This document shows, piece by piece, positions 7,630 to 16,599 of a stretch of DNA of 48,074 nucleotides. The notes beneath the pieces are model-generated. The model ran no database searches. It was not told where the DNA came from and saw only the letters and a program-made list of their open reading frames with translations. Both the position numbers and the translations under genes were made by a program. This DNA comes from Aggregatilineales bacterium (lineage in GTDB: Bacteria; Chloroflexota; Anaerolineae; Aggregatilineales; Ch27). Position 1 is the first letter of the stretch; each line of letters opens with the position of its first letter. The stretch is from NCBI GenBank assembly GCA_029976025.1, contig JARKNX010000194.1, positions 1-48,074 of the forward strand. The letters run 5' to 3'.

Positions 7630-8187
7630 TTAGATGCGCGTGACATATTCACCGGTTTCGGTATTGACCTTGATCTTGTCCCCTACAGCGACGAACAGGG
7701 GGACGGTCACCGACAGGCCAGTGTCAGTTGTTACCTTTTTGGTCGCGCCGGTAGCAGTATCCCCGGCAATAGCCATTTCGGCGTCTACCACTTCGAAGAT
7801 CATGGTGGTGGGCAGCTCGTAATCAATCACTTCCGTGTCAAACCAGAGCAGCTTAAGTTCGGTATTCTCGCGGAGATATTTGATATCGTCTCCAAAGATG
7901 CTTTTAGGCATCATGGGCTGCTCGTAGGTTTCAGTGTCCATGAAAACCAGCATATCGCCATCTTCGTAAAGATACTCCACCGCCCGGCTTTCCAGACGAA
8001 CATCCTGTACGCGGTCGCCGGAAGTGAAATTCTGCTGGATAGTGGAGCCGGTGCGCAAGTTGCGCAGGGTGGTGCGGATGATGGCATTGCCCCGCCCCGG
8101 CTTGTGATGCTGGTAGTTGATGACTCTGTACAGCTCGCCATCCATGGTAAAGGCCACGCCTTTGCGGAGATCATTCACGTCAATCAT
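7630..8187 (-). CDS. efp: Elongation factor P
   Basis: Translation factor that relieves ribosome stalling at polyproline stretches. 185 residues, the normal length, with the KOW-like N-domain (LRKGVAFTMDGELYRV), central OB domain (VFMDTETYEQ) and C-terminal OB domain ending GEYVTRI. The loop that reaches the peptidyl-transferase centre is HHKPGRGNA, so the tip residue is Arg32 where E. coli has Lys34 and B. subtilis Lys32. Lysine-modifying systems (EpmA/B) would not act on it; no modification enzyme is visible nearby. Its presence fits a genome rich in Pro-rich surface proteins. GAAGGA lies about 10 bases before the ATG and a strong promoter lies upstream. Confidence 0.96.
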   Translation of the reverse strand: MIDVNDLRKGVAFTMDGELYRVINYQHHKPGRGNAIIRTTLRNLRTGSTIQQNFTSGDRVQDVRLESRAVEYLYEDGDMLVFMDTETYEQPMMPKSIFGDDIKYLRENTELKLLWFDTEVIDYELPTTMIFEVVDAEMAIAGDTATGATKKVTTDTGLSVTVPLFVAVGDKIKVNTETGEYVTRI

Positions 8188-8247
8188 GGTGCTTCAATCC
8201 TTCAGGTTTCTCTTGCTGCTGCCTGTGCTATTGGAGTTGGAAGTCCG

Positions 8248-8276
8248 ATTATAACGAGCGACTGGCGCGCTGTCAC
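8248..8276 (-). promoter_or_regulatory. Promoter of efp
   Basis: GTGACA (8271-8276), a 17-base spacer and TATAAT (8248-8253) on the minus strand: 5 of 6 and 6 of 6 consensus matches. Predicted start near 8241, leader about 54 bases. Confidence 0.78.
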
Positions 8277-8302
8277 CGGTCTGTTTAGGTCGAGCCGCCT
8301 GA

Positions 8303-11110
8303 TCACCGTTCGTATGTAAGCCACTTCTTCACTTCGGCCTCCATCTGCTCCAGCGGCTTGCGCACAACTGTGCACTCCGGCAGCGAGTCCAGGAAGTAGT
8401 GGCCGTAGCCTTTGCTGATCACCCGGTGATCGAGGATGACGATTACGCCGCGATCCGTTTTAGTCCGGATCAGGCGTCCGAAGCCCTGCCGAAAGCGGAG
8501 GATGGCATCCGGCACGGCGTACTGCGCGAACGAGTTTTCCAGTGTCTCAGAACGGGCGGCGAAAATCGGGTCTGTGGGGACGGCAAATGGCAGACGGGTG
8601 ATGGCCAGCGCGACCAGATCGTCACCGGGGATATCGACGCCCTCCCAGAAACTGCGCGTGCCCAGCAGGACAGCTTTCTCTGTGGAGCGGAACCCGTCCA
8701 GAAGCGCCTGGCGGCTGGTCCCATCGCTCTGGTCCAGGACGACAATATTGCCCAGGGCGAGCCGGGGGGCGATAGCCTGCGCGGTCTGGCGCAGGTGCGT
8801 GTAGCTCGTGAACAGGCCCAGCAGGCGGCCGCCAGTCGCAACAGCCAGCCTGATCAGGGCCTCAACGATCGCCTCCTGGTAACGGCGCTGCTCATCAGGA
8901 TCGGGCATATCGGTGGGCACATAGAGCAGGGTGGATTCCCGGTAATTGAAGGGGGATCCCACGTCTAGCGTCCGCACCCCCTGAGCCTGCAGGCGATCTT
9001 CAATATAATCGAAAGACCCGGCCGTCTGGAGCGTGGCGCTGGTCAGGATAACGACTTCTTTGCTCTGCCAGAGGTACTGGTCGATCAGCGGGCCGACATG
9101 CAGTGGCGCGCTGTGGATCGACATCCGGCGGCGATCCTGCCCCACTTCCACCCAGTAAATTGTATTTGCATCCGGCTTGTTAGCGAAGGCTTCCAGTTGT
9201 TTGTGGACGGCCTCCATGTTGCGGGCGGCTGTCGCCACGTTGCTCACAATATCGTCGTATTCGGGGATATCGAAGTCTTCCAGCCGCCCCAGGGCGAGCG
9301 CCAGCCGGCTCATAGCGCTGCTGATGCCGATCGTGAACTGGCTGAGGTTGTTCCAGGCGATCTGGATTGTCTCGAAGCCGGGCCTGTCGCGTAACTGCAT
9401 CGTAATCCGCACCTGATTCACGTAGTTGCTGCTGGGCAGCATCCGCGCCCCATCCAGGAATTGCAGGATAGCGCTGAACAGGCCGTTGATATGGAAGTCC
9501 ATAGCCTGGACGGCTTCTTCCACGTTCTCCACGTATTCTTCGAGTTGCGCCAGATAGGTCTCAGAAATGGCGCCCCGGGCGTGATTGAGGAGGTCGCCGA
9601 GTATCCCGGTCCGGCGCCCGCCCAGTTCGGCTAACTGGCGGCGCAGGGCGACCTGATCGGTTTCGAAGCTCAGCCCGTTGGTGGTGGCTTCTTCAAGGTG
9701 ATGCGCCTCGTCGAGGATTAGATAGTTGTACTTAGGCAGTACGTGGTTGCCGGTGGCTACATCGGAGAGCAGCAGCGCATGGTTGACGATCAGGATATGC
9801 GCGTTCTCAGCGGCGAGGCGCGCTTTGTAAAACGGGCATATGCTGTGCATCTCGGCCTGGCAGCGATCCAGCGTGCAGGCGTCATCCTCGGCGCTCAGCC
9901 GAGTCCAGGCGCCGATCTCGGCCGCCCCGCGCAGGTTGATCTCGCTCCGATCGCCGGTCTGGCTATCGAGCAGCCAGATCAGAACTTTGGCATATATGCG
10001 CAGCTCATCGAGCGTTGTGGGCTGGCGGCGGTGCATGGTCGCCAGCCGGCGCGGGCACAGATAGTTGCTGCGCCCCTTCATCACAGCCGCTTTGAAGTCA
10101 AGATTCAGCGTGTCACGCAGCAGGGGGATATCCTTGCTCATGAGCTGATCCTGAAGGTTGATCGTGTTGGTGGAGATGACGACACGCTCGCCATTTTGCA
10201 GCGCCCAGAAGATGGCCGGGATCAGGTAGGCCATGGATTTGCCGGTTCCGGTGCCGGCTTCGACCATGAGATGTTCGCCCTGATTGAAGGCTTCGGCCAC
10301 GGCCTGGAGCATCTGTATCTGTTCAGTGCGGTGTTCGTATCCCGGCAGCATCCGTGCCAGCAGCCCGTTTTGTTCAAGCAGGCCGGTCAGAGCTGGCAGG
10401 TTGAGGCGCGTCTGCTCGCGCTCCGCCCGGAGCGGCGGCCAGGCTTCTTCCGCTGGTGTGAACGCCGCTTCCGGCGCAAAAGCTGCTCGGCGCCGTTTTT
10501 CACCGAATCCGGTTCGGGCCCGTTCGGCCAGCGCCTCTTCAAAGACAGGCCCGGCTTCCCAGCCCGGCAGGCCGCGCGCCGCCGCGGTGATTTCTTCCAG
10601 GATGGGCAGGGGGAGTTCCAGCATCTTCTGCCATAATGCCCAGTACAGCCGCACGGTCGTGAGCGCATCGGACAGGGCGCGATGCGCCTCCTCCCGGGGA
10701 ATCTGCATCTGCTGCGCCAGACTGCTCAGGTTGTAACGCGGGGCTGTCGGCAGCAGGACAGAAGCCAGCTCGTAGGTATCTAGCTGGACATTGTCATAGA
10801 GGATGTCTTGCCCGCGCAGAAAGCCAATATCGAAGCCGACATTGTGGCCCAGGACCGGCGCGTTGCCGATGAAGCGCTCGACTTCTCGAATCACCTGATG
10901 AATATGCGGTTTTCCGGCGACATCTTCGGGCCGGATGCCGGTCAGATAGGTGACGGAAGGGGGGATATCGCGCTGCGGATCAATCAGGGTTTCGTAGGTC
11001 TCGAGGACAGCCCCATCACGAAAACGAACCAGGCCGATCTCGATGATGGAGTCGTTGTAGGCATCCAGGCCAGTGGTCTCCAGATCAATGGCGACGATTT
11101 CGCCACGCAT
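8303..11110 (-). CDS. dinG: DnaQ-type 3'-5' exonuclease fused to a DinG/XPD-like Fe-S helicase
   Basis: 935 residues. The N-terminal DEDDh exonuclease (1-165) is complete: Asp9 and Glu11 (DLETTG), Asp94 (NVGFD), His143 and Asp148 (HRALSD). The helicase follows: Walker A AGTGTGKS at 285-292, DEAH at 467-470, and a C-terminal motor with the FGRLIRTKTDRG motif VI. Four Cys that would hold a 4Fe-4S cluster sit between Walker A and DEAH at 352, 412, 417 and 425, as in DinG/XPD. This architecture is known from Firmicutes-type DinG proteins. The likely role is repair of stalled forks or R-loops; both active sites look intact here. The ATG at 11110 begins directly with the exonuclease strand. Confidence 0.93.
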   Translation of the reverse strand: MRGEIVAIDLETTGLDAYNDSIIEIGLVRFRDGAVLETYETLIDPQRDIPPSVTYLTGIRPEDVAGKPHIHQVIREVERFIGNAPVLGHNVGFDIGFLRGQDILYDNVQLDTYELASVLLPTAPRYNLSSLAQQMQIPREEAHRALSDALTTVRLYWALWQKMLELPLPILEEITAAARGLPGWEAGPVFEEALAERARTGFGEKRRRAAFAPEAAFTPAEEAWPPLRAEREQTRLNLPALTGLLEQNGLLARMLPGYEHRTEQIQMLQAVAEAFNQGEHLMVEAGTGTGKSMAYLIPAIFWALQNGERVVISTNTINLQDQLMSKDIPLLRDTLNLDFKAAVMKGRSNYLCPRRLATMHRRQPTTLDELRIYAKVLIWLLDSQTGDRSEINLRGAAEIGAWTRLSAEDDACTLDRCQAEMHSICPFYKARLAAENAHILIVNHALLLSDVATGNHVLPKYNYLILDEAHHLEEATTNGLSFETDQVALRRQLAELGGRRTGILGDLLNHARGAISETYLAQLEEYVENVEEAVQAMDFHINGLFSAILQFLDGARMLPSSNYVNQVRITMQLRDRPGFETIQIAWNNLSQFTIGISSAMSRLALALGRLEDFDIPEYDDIVSNVATAARNMEAVHKQLEAFANKPDANTIYWVEVGQDRRRMSIHSAPLHVGPLIDQYLWQSKEVVILTSATLQTAGSFDYIEDRLQAQGVRTLDVGSPFNYRESTLLYVPTDMPDPDEQRRYQEAIVEALIRLAVATGGRLLGLFTSYTHLRQTAQAIAPRLALGNIVVLDQSDGTSRQALLDGFRSTEKAVLLGTRSFWEGVDIPGDDLVALAITRLPFAVPTDPIFAARSETLENSFAQYAVPDAILRFRQGFGRLIRTKTDRGVIVILDHRVISKGYGHYFLDSLPECTVVRKPLEQMEAEVKKWLTYER

Positions 11111-11268
11111 TGTGGACTCTCAATTCTAGCCCCGGGGGCGGGGCGGTGCGCCGGGTAAGTGGCGCAAGTATACCACACCGATGCGGGAGGCGAACATATG
11201 TTTTGTATGAATAAGCAGGCGGATATGCTACACTTCACGGCAAGAACCTGTATACAGAGGATGTGGCT

Positions 11269-11949
11269 ATGCGCCGAATGAGCGTATCCGCGATTGTTGC
11301 GATCGGGTTGTTAGCGGCCTGTGCCGGGCCAGCGCCCGCCCCCACGGCGCTTCCACCAACACAGCCCGTTCAGGCGCCGACCGCGGCTATCGTGATTGTG
11401 ACACTCCCCCCGCCCCCTGAAGCGACCCCGACCCAGTCCGCGCCTCAGCTTGATGCTTCGCTCTATGCGGGCGACTGGCAGCTTGGGCTGCGCTTTCAGT
11501 TTGAGGGGGGGGCGGTTATGGAAGTGATCCGCTTCGTGGGTGGGGTGACGGTGCATGTGGCGGATGACGGCGCGGTGACCGGACGAGGCTCGCTGACGAC
11601 CGCTGTTGAGCATGAGGGCTGCGAGGCCAGCATTCTCGATGATGGCCAGATTCCTGTCACGCTGGAAGGCGCCCTGCGGGAAAGCGGCGACGGTATGGAC
11701 CTGCAATTCAGCCTGCGGCCTGATGATATCAACCGGGTGGAGCATTACCGGCTTGCCTGCGCCACCTTCACCGAGCCGGTTGAGTTTGAGCAGCAGACGC
11801 TCTGGCCGGCTCTGGCAGCCCTGAACGCCCAGCCGTACACGCTCCCGCTGCAGCCGGGGGCCAGCCTCACGACCACCAGCGATCTTTCCACGATGACCAA
11901 CCAGGCCCTGCAAGGCACACTGAGCACCACGATACGCCTGAACCGTTAA
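11269..11949 (+). CDS. Lipoprotein with a Pro/Thr-rich linker, unknown function
   Basis: 226 residues from the ATG at 11269, with AGAGGA 8 bases upstream; the GTG at 11263 is in frame but less well placed. The signal peptide ends in a lipobox (GLLAAC), so the Cys is lipidated and the protein held at the outer face of the membrane. Residues about 22-60 are Pro/Ala/Thr-rich. The remaining domain (about 65-226) has a predicted beta-rich pattern with two Cys (EHEGCEAS, RLACAT) that could pair. No family recognised. It is transcribed away from dinG and converges on the tandem binding protein with a shared terminator. Confidence 0.8.
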   Translation: MRRMSVSAIVAIGLLAACAGPAPAPTALPPTQPVQAPTAAIVIVTLPPPPEATPTQSAPQLDASLYAGDWQLGLRFQFEGGAVMEVIRFVGGVTVHVADDGAVTGRGSLTTAVEHEGCEASILDDGQIPVTLEGALRESGDGMDLQFSLRPDDINRVEHYRLACATFTEPVEFEQQTLWPALAALNAQPYTLPLQPGASLTTTSDLSTMTNQALQGTLSTTIRLNR

Positions 11950-11973
11950 CCGGCCGAGCGACAGATAGAAACG

Positions 11974-12004
11974 CAGAGGGTGATCCAGAACGGACCGCCC
12001 TCTG
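11974..12004 (+). terminator. Bidirectional terminator between the lipoprotein and the tandem binding protein
   Basis: 7-bp stem (CAGAGGG / CCCTCTG) with a loop that can pair further (TCC/GGA). It is followed on the plus strand by TTATTCT and on the minus strand by CGTTTCT. It sits between two convergent genes. Confidence 0.65.
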
Positions 12005-12030
12005 TTATTCTCCGGTATGTTACGCCGGCG

Positions 12031-13971
12031 TCAATTGGATGCGGGCGCCGGGGTAGGCTCAACCGTGGCGGCCTCGGCATCTGGAGCAGGAGTCGCTTCT
12101 GCTGGCTCAGCAGTAGGGGCTGGCGCGGACGCCGCCGCTGCTGCCGCTGCGAACGCTTCCGGAAGCTGTTCCTGATAAGACTGGAACTGCGCTTCGTCTG
12201 CCGCGATAACGCCGCGGGCGCTGTACTGATCGGTGTTGCGCATCAGCGACCAGAGCACCGCCTGCACTTCTGGCCGGGCCAGCGCAGCCTGATTGACGGC
12301 CAGCATGAGCGGGTTGGAGAGCGCGTAGCTGCCATCCCGGATGGTCTCCAGCCCCGGCTCGACACAGCCATTACCGGCGTCAACAGCCACAGCTATGACA
12401 TTGGCATCGGTCCGGAGGAAGTCCAGGTAGCTCATATAAGTGACCGATCCCTCAACATTGGCGGTCGCGGCTGCCCGCCAGAGAGGATCGTTATTGGTCT
12501 GCAGGGCGTCGCGCCGCGCTTCAAGCAGATCGTCCGAGGCGTAGTACAGCAGCGTCCCCGTCACCGACTGGCTGTTAGACGGCAGGAAGATCGTGACCGG
12601 AAGGTCCGGGAAGTCGTTACCGAGCTGATTCCAGTTGGTGATCGCCTCATCAGCGTGTGACTTCCACAGGGTGGCGATCTGGTCAGTAGTCAGGCAGGCG
12701 GCATAGTCAGCAGCGGCAGGGACTACCACCACCAGCGCCTGATTGCCCGGGGTAGCCTCCCATAGGGAGATGCCACCGGCTTCACAGGTGGCCAATTCGC
12801 CTGCTGTTGCCGGACGATCTACGGCGATAATATCGGCTTCGCCGCCGCACAACTTGCGGTAAGCGGCCGCATTACCGTGCCCGCCCAGCGTGACGCTGAT
12901 CCGGTCATAGGATTCGGTGAAGGCGCTGATGAGCTGGTTGATCGGCGCGTAGGCCAGCGCGGAAGCCTCCGCCTGGACTGCACCGCTGACATCCAGCGGG
13001 ATGGTGTAGGCTGGCTCAGGCTGAGAGAGCTGGCGCCCGACGACGCCCTCAGCGACGTTAGCCTGAATTTGCGCCGCCAGATCGTCGCTGGTAGCTACGA
13101 AGCCTTTCTCGGCGACGCTGTCGCGCGCCTCGGCTGTCAGCATCCAGTCCACGAGGCCGCGCACATGTTCATTTTCAAGGCTGGCGCTGTTCACGTAAAG
13201 GTACAGGCCGCGGGCCGCCGGATAGCTGCCATCTTCCAACGCCGTCTGGGAGGGCGCAACGCAGCCCAAGCCGCTCAGGTTGTCAAGCTCGACAATCCTG
13301 AAGCCAGCGTCTTCCTCGTCGCCGCCGGCAGGGACGCTGCCCAGCGGAGCAATGCCTATGCCAGTCGGGTCCGCGATTACGCTGCCTACGACCGCACCCG
13401 GATCATCCTGAATGTTGAGGTCAGTACGTAACCCGTCGCCGGGCAGCAGGGTGGTGAGGAGGTCGTAAGTTGTGGTGGCTGTGCCAGGGCTGTACAACGT
13501 GACAGGCGAATCGGGCCAGAGGGGATTTACCTGGTTCAGATTAGTGATGCTGTTGGTGGCGGCTGCGCCCAGCAGCGTGGTTAGCTCACCGAAGGTCATG
13601 CACTGCGCGGCGGCGATAGCCGGATTTGCGATAACCGCCAGAGCATCATAGCCGAGCAGCACTTCTACCCAGTCGACACCTCCATCGGCGCAAGCCTGCT
13701 CTTCGGCGCGGGTGATGGGCCGGGCTGCGGCGGCGATGTCAATCTCGCCGTTGCACAGCCTGCTCAGACCGCTGCTTGTGCCAGAGATTTCCAGGCTGAC
13801 CGCGACGTCATTTGTTTCCTGGTAAGCATTGCTCAATGGCTCAACGATATCTGCCACAATCCGCGATCCATCAATGCGAATCGGAGTCTCTTGGGCCAGT
13901 GCGACCAGAGGGAGAATGAGGACAAACAAGGCCAACAGGCTCACGAGAGCCCGATGCCGGGCGATGCTCAT
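12031..13971 (-). CDS. Secreted protein with two tandem PstS-like substrate-binding domains
   Basis: 646 residues with a cleavable signal peptide (1-27, ending ALA-QE). Two periplasmic-binding-protein-2 domains of the phosphate-binding type follow, about 30-320 and 325-600. Each repeats the same landmarks: SGTSSGLSRLCNGEIDIAAA versus GGHGNAAAYRKLCGGEADII, TNLNQVNPLWPDSPV versus TNWNQLGNDFPDLPV, and LEDGSYPAARGLYLYVN versus IRDGSYALSNPLMLAVN. The Ser/Thr-rich anion-binding loop is better kept in copy 1 than in copy 2. The C-terminus is an Ala/Pro/Glu-rich tail. No pstC, pstA or pstB lies nearby, so it may be an orphan anion-binding or sensory surface protein. AAGGAG lies 10 bases before the ATG. 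Confidence 0.85.
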   Translation of the reverse strand: MSIARHRALVSLLALFVLILPLVALAQETPIRIDGSRIVADIVEPLSNAYQETNDVAVSLEISGTSSGLSRLCNGEIDIAAAARPITRAEEQACADGGVDWVEVLLGYDALAVIANPAIAAAQCMTFGELTTLLGAAATNSITNLNQVNPLWPDSPVTLYSPGTATTTYDLLTTLLPGDGLRTDLNIQDDPGAVVGSVIADPTGIGIAPLGSVPAGGDEEDAGFRIVELDNLSGLGCVAPSQTALEDGSYPAARGLYLYVNSASLENEHVRGLVDWMLTAEARDSVAEKGFVATSDDLAAQIQANVAEGVVGRQLSQPEPAYTIPLDVSGAVQAEASALAYAPINQLISAFTESYDRISVTLGGHGNAAAYRKLCGGEADIIAVDRPATAGELATCEAGGISLWEATPGNQALVVVVPAAADYAACLTTDQIATLWKSHADEAITNWNQLGNDFPDLPVTIFLPSNSQSVTGTLLYYASDDLLEARRDALQTNNDPLWRAAATANVEGSVTYMSYLDFLRTDANVIAVAVDAGNGCVEPGLETIRDGSYALSNPLMLAVNQAALARPEVQAVLWSLMRNTDQYSARGVIAADEAQFQSYQEQLPEAFAAAAAAASAPAPTAEPAEATPAPDAEAATVEPTPAPASN

Positions 13972-14037
13972 ATTGATATCGCTCCTTCTTGAGGATTCAG
14001 TTTGTAAGGCCCAAAACCATGAAAGTAACAGCAGGCA

Positions 14038-14065
14038 ATTTTACACGTTCGATGGCAATTGTCCA
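14038..14065 (-). promoter_or_regulatory. Promoter of the tandem binding-protein gene
   Basis: TGGACA (14060-14065), a 16-base spacer and TAAAAT (14038-14043) on the minus strand, each 5 of 6 to consensus. Leader of about 60 bases. No obvious Pho-box repeats were seen next to it. Confidence 0.6.
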
Positions 14066-14097
14066 CAGTGATCTGAAAAGCAGGCAGCCCCCCTGCC

Positions 14098-14127
14098 TTG
14101 GCCCGACCCCGACGAATGTGCTACAGT
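14098..14127 (+). promoter_or_regulatory. Possible promoter of the small membrane protein and lipoprotein pair
   Basis: TTGGCC (14098-14103), an 18-base spacer and TACAGT (14122-14127), each 4 of 6 to consensus, about 35 bases before the ATG at 14161. Moderate match only. Confidence 0.42.
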
Positions 14128-14160
14128 AAGCGCAGCGCCGGCCGCCGGGAGGGATGAGAT

Positions 14161-14544
14161 ATGAGCGAGCAAGAGTCGCGTATGAGCCGATGGTTGTTGC
14201 GCCTGGCACGTTTGCCCCGCCTGGGCCGCATCATCCTGATCGGCGTCATTGCTATTCTGTTCGGGTTGTTTGTATTGCAGGTTGCCACGCTGCTCGCCGG
14301 CGATATGGCCCTGTATGATATGGCGACGGCGCAGAACATGTTTCTGATCAGCGGGGCAGCCGGACTCGCCGCTTACGTGGTGGGCTGGGTGTGCCTTGTC
14401 GGCTTTGAGCGCGAGGCGCAGCCGCAATTGAAGCGGCGGGCAGTCTATTATGTGCTGTTCGGCCTGCTGGTCGCGGTGGCGCTGGGCATCTGGCTTCTGG
14501 TCAGCGTTGCGATTGCGATGCTGCCGCCGCAAATTCCGTTGTAG
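14161..14544 (+). CDS. Small integral membrane protein, three helices
   Basis: 127 residues. A short basic N-terminus (about 1-22) is followed by three hydrophobic segments at roughly 23-46, 60-82 and 95-120. The positively charged loop after helix 2 (EREAQPQLKRR) suggests it faces the cytoplasm. The GGGAGGGAT region upstream of the ATG serves as RBS. No family recognised. The next gene, a lipoprotein, starts 17 bases after the stop on the same strand, so the two are probably one transcript. Confidence 0.75.
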   Translation: MSEQESRMSRWLLRLARLPRLGRIILIGVIAILFGLFVLQVATLLAGDMALYDMATAQNMFLISGAAGLAAYVVGWVCLVGFEREAQPQLKRRAVYYVLFGLLVAVALGIWLLVSVAIAMLPPQIPL

Positions 14545-14561
14545 CGCCTGGGGGAGATACC

Positions 14562-15146
14562 ATGCGAATTGCTTCCATGTTTGTTCTCATCATTGCGATA
14601 TTTCTCCTGGCAGGGTGTGACACGGGACGCCCTGCCGAGACTGCCACTCCGACGGTAACCGCAGGGCCGACTGATACGCCGGTTCTCCCGACTCGTGAGC
14701 CGCTTCCTCCGACCTGGACGCCGGGCATGCCTCCCACGATAACGCCGCGCCCGTCAGCCACGCTGGAAGACCTGCCGACTCAGCCGCCTACGGCGACTAT
14801 GCCGCCTGACTGCGCTAGTTTCGTCGCTGATTACAATCGCATTGGCGAGCGGTTCGTGCTGGGCACGGCCCCGACCCTCTACTGGTCTCCTGCGACGAAT
14901 GCCTCAGGATATCGCGTTGTGCTGTACGACCCACAGGGTGAGACCCTCTGGGTCGTGATTCTTGATGCAGGGACGACTTCTTATGAGTTCCCGCTGGACC
15001 TGTTTGCTAATGTGACCGCGGATACACTCCGAGCCGGGACGCCCCTCGTATACGGCTGGGAGGTCACACCGGTGGATGATGATCTGGTGCGGTACTGCCC
15101 TCCATCGGGCGGGGAGCTGATACCGATGCCGCCGGAAGCTGGCTAA
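14562..15146 (+). CDS. Lipoprotein with a Thr/Pro-rich linker and an Ig/FnIII-like domain
   Basis: 194 residues. The signal peptide ends in a lipobox (LLAGC) with Cys19. Residues about 20-80 are a Thr/Pro linker, a spacer that would cross the cell wall. The C-terminal part (about 85-190) has a beta-sandwich pattern (PTLYWSPATNASGYRVVLYD, then TTSYEFP and VYGWEVTPVD) like fibronectin-III or Ig-like modules, with Cys at each end that may pair. The function is unknown; a structural or binding role at the surface is an inference. Confidence 0.78.
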   Translation: MRIASMFVLIIAIFLLAGCDTGRPAETATPTVTAGPTDTPVLPTREPLPPTWTPGMPPTITPRPSATLEDLPTQPPTATMPPDCASFVADYNRIGERFVLGTAPTLYWSPATNASGYRVVLYDPQGETLWVVILDAGTTSYEFPLDLFANVTADTLRAGTPLVYGWEVTPVDDDLVRYCPPSGGELIPMPPEAG

Positions 15147-15157
15147 CCGGTCCGCAT

Positions 15158-15202
15158 AGCGCCGAGTCGGACGCTTTCAAACCGGGAAGCGGCGCTTATT
15201 TT
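15158..15202 (+). terminator. Terminator of the lipoprotein transcript, overlapping the thyX stop
   Basis: 7-bp outer stem (AGCGCCG at 15158-15164 / CGGCGCT at 15190-15196) followed on the plus strand by TATTTT. The right arm overlaps the first base of the thyX stop codon. Without a T-run on the minus strand it is mainly a plus-strand terminator. Confidence 0.5.
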
Positions 15203-15933
15203 GCGTTAAGCACATACTGCTCAAACGCTTCGGCAGTCCAGGGCAGGGCGGGTTTGAAGAATCGGGTGAAGATCGCCTGAGCATAGACGCGGATCTCGTA
15301 CTGAGCATCGGGCGCCATGCGCAGGCTCAAGAAGTGCATCAGGTTATGCGCGTCCACTTTGGCCACCCAGGTGTAATAGACGGCGAATCCCGGCAGGAAC
15401 AGGCGGGCCATCTCCCGCGCAACACCCTTAGCCAGCGCTTCTTCATACAGGCGATAGCCCTCAGCGTAGTGAGCGACCAACTCGCGCGTCAGCGCCTCCC
15501 CATCCGGGCCTTCTAGCTCGCCCTCACTGGCCTGCTTGTTGTCCGCTGACTGCCGCCGCCAGACCTCCGGGACGTAAAAATCCCCTTCGCGGAAAGGCGT
15601 ATAGCGGCCTGACTGGGCATTGAAGCTCCAGGTGCGGTGCCGGGCCCACTGCCACCATACGACCAGTGGCGCGTGAACCCGGAACTTGAACTCCACCATC
15701 TCGAAGGGGCTGGTATGCCGGTGGCGGAGCAGGTAAAAGAGCAGCTTCTTGTCGCGCTCCTCTCCCTTGCTTTCCCCCATAAAAGAGACGCGGGCGGCGT
15801 TCACAATAGCCAGATCGCCCGACACGGCGCTATCAGGATGAGGCATGAGATCGAGCAGTTCAAGCCACCCTTTGTCCAGGACATCAACGCGCTGACCGAT
15901 CAGGGGAGAAGTGGGGGGGGGATTGTTGTTCAT
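15196..15933 (-). CDS. thyX: ThyX, FAD-dependent thymidylate synthase
   Basis: Makes dTMP from dUMP with methylene-tetrahydrofolate and FAD/NADPH, the alternative to ThyA. The family signature RHRxxSxNxxSGRY is present at 98-111 (RHRTWSFNAQSGRY). The preceding RHRHTSPFEM motif (70-79) and the later MHFLSLRMAPDAQYEIR segment match the FAD and dUMP sites. 245 residues, normal. It is the last gene of the run yebC-ruvC-ruvA-membrane protein-thyX, 24 bases behind the membrane protein gene. GGAAGGAACA precedes the ATG. No thyA is seen in the window. Confidence 0.96.
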   Translation of the reverse strand: MNNNPPPTSPLIGQRVDVLDKGWLELLDLMPHPDSAVSGDLAIVNAARVSFMGESKGEERDKKLLFYLLRHRHTSPFEMVEFKFRVHAPLVVWWQWARHRTWSFNAQSGRYTPFREGDFYVPEVWRRQSADNKQASEGELEGPDGEALTRELVAHYAEGYRLYEEALAKGVAREMARLFLPGFAVYYTWVAKVDAHNLMHFLSLRMAPDAQYEIRVYAQAIFTRFFKPALPWTAEAFEQYVLNAK

Positions 15934-15957
15934 TGTTCCTTCCCGTGTAGCGCCTCT

Positions 15958-16596
15958 TCAGCGCAAACCGTGATATACAGCCGCATAGAGCGAGAATATC
16001 ATCCGCACAGACAGCATAACCAGCAAAGGGGAAGCCAGCAGCAAGGCGATACTCAGGGCGATTCGCCGCAGTCGTGCCCGGCGCAGCATCTGTATGACCG
16101 CCTCATCGCTCAGCAGCGGGAAGGTTGCGCTGTCCCGCTCAGCGGCCCGAATGCGCTGCCGCAAGGTGGCTGCAGCGTCGCTGGCGTTGTGAAGAGGGTA
16201 GGTGGAGAGCGTTCTGCGCCGGGGAGGGCGGGTATCTTCGGCGCCCTCGAAGGGAGGGCGGGCGACAGCGTAGGCCAGCCCGATTCGTGCGCCGTCTGCC
16301 AGAATCGCGCCGCCGATAGCCCGGTAGGCGATGCGCTTTGGCCGGAAGCCCATAGGGAGGCGCAGGCTGAGATGATCGACCTCCAGGGTCAGGCCTGTCT
16401 GGCTCAGCCGGTGCTGGTTTATCCTCCACAGGGCGGGCGGAATGGCGAAAAGCGCGGCCAGCAGCCGAAGCTCGGCCGCTGGCAGCAGCAGCGCCAGCAA
16501 CAGGGAAGCGACGATGATAGCGACTGCCGCGGTCAGGCTGCGGCCCTCTTCGTGCTGGTAGGGGAAGAATGATGCGGGCGGACCGGGGCTGGCCAT
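15958..16596 (-). CDS. Membrane protein, possibly bacterial PH-like, unknown function
   Basis: 212 residues. Two adjacent hydrophobic segments at about 22-55, a soluble middle (about 60-170) and a third segment near 180-205. The middle starts with strands of the kind seen in bacterial PH-like membrane proteins (INQHRLSQTGLTLEVDHLSLRLPM), but the match is too weak to name. The ATG comes 3 bases after the ruvA stop, so it is part of that operon; nothing ties it to recombination by sequence. Confidence 0.7.
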   Translation of the reverse strand: MASPGPPASFFPYQHEEGRSLTAAVAIIVASLLLALLLPAAELRLLAALFAIPPALWRINQHRLSQTGLTLEVDHLSLRLPMGFRPKRIAYRAIGGAILADGARIGLAYAVARPPFEGAEDTRPPRRRTLSTYPLHNASDAAATLRQRIRAAERDSATFPLLSDEAVIQMLRRARLRRIALSIALLLASPLLVMLSVRMIFSLYAAVYHGLR

Positions 16597-16599
16597 AGG

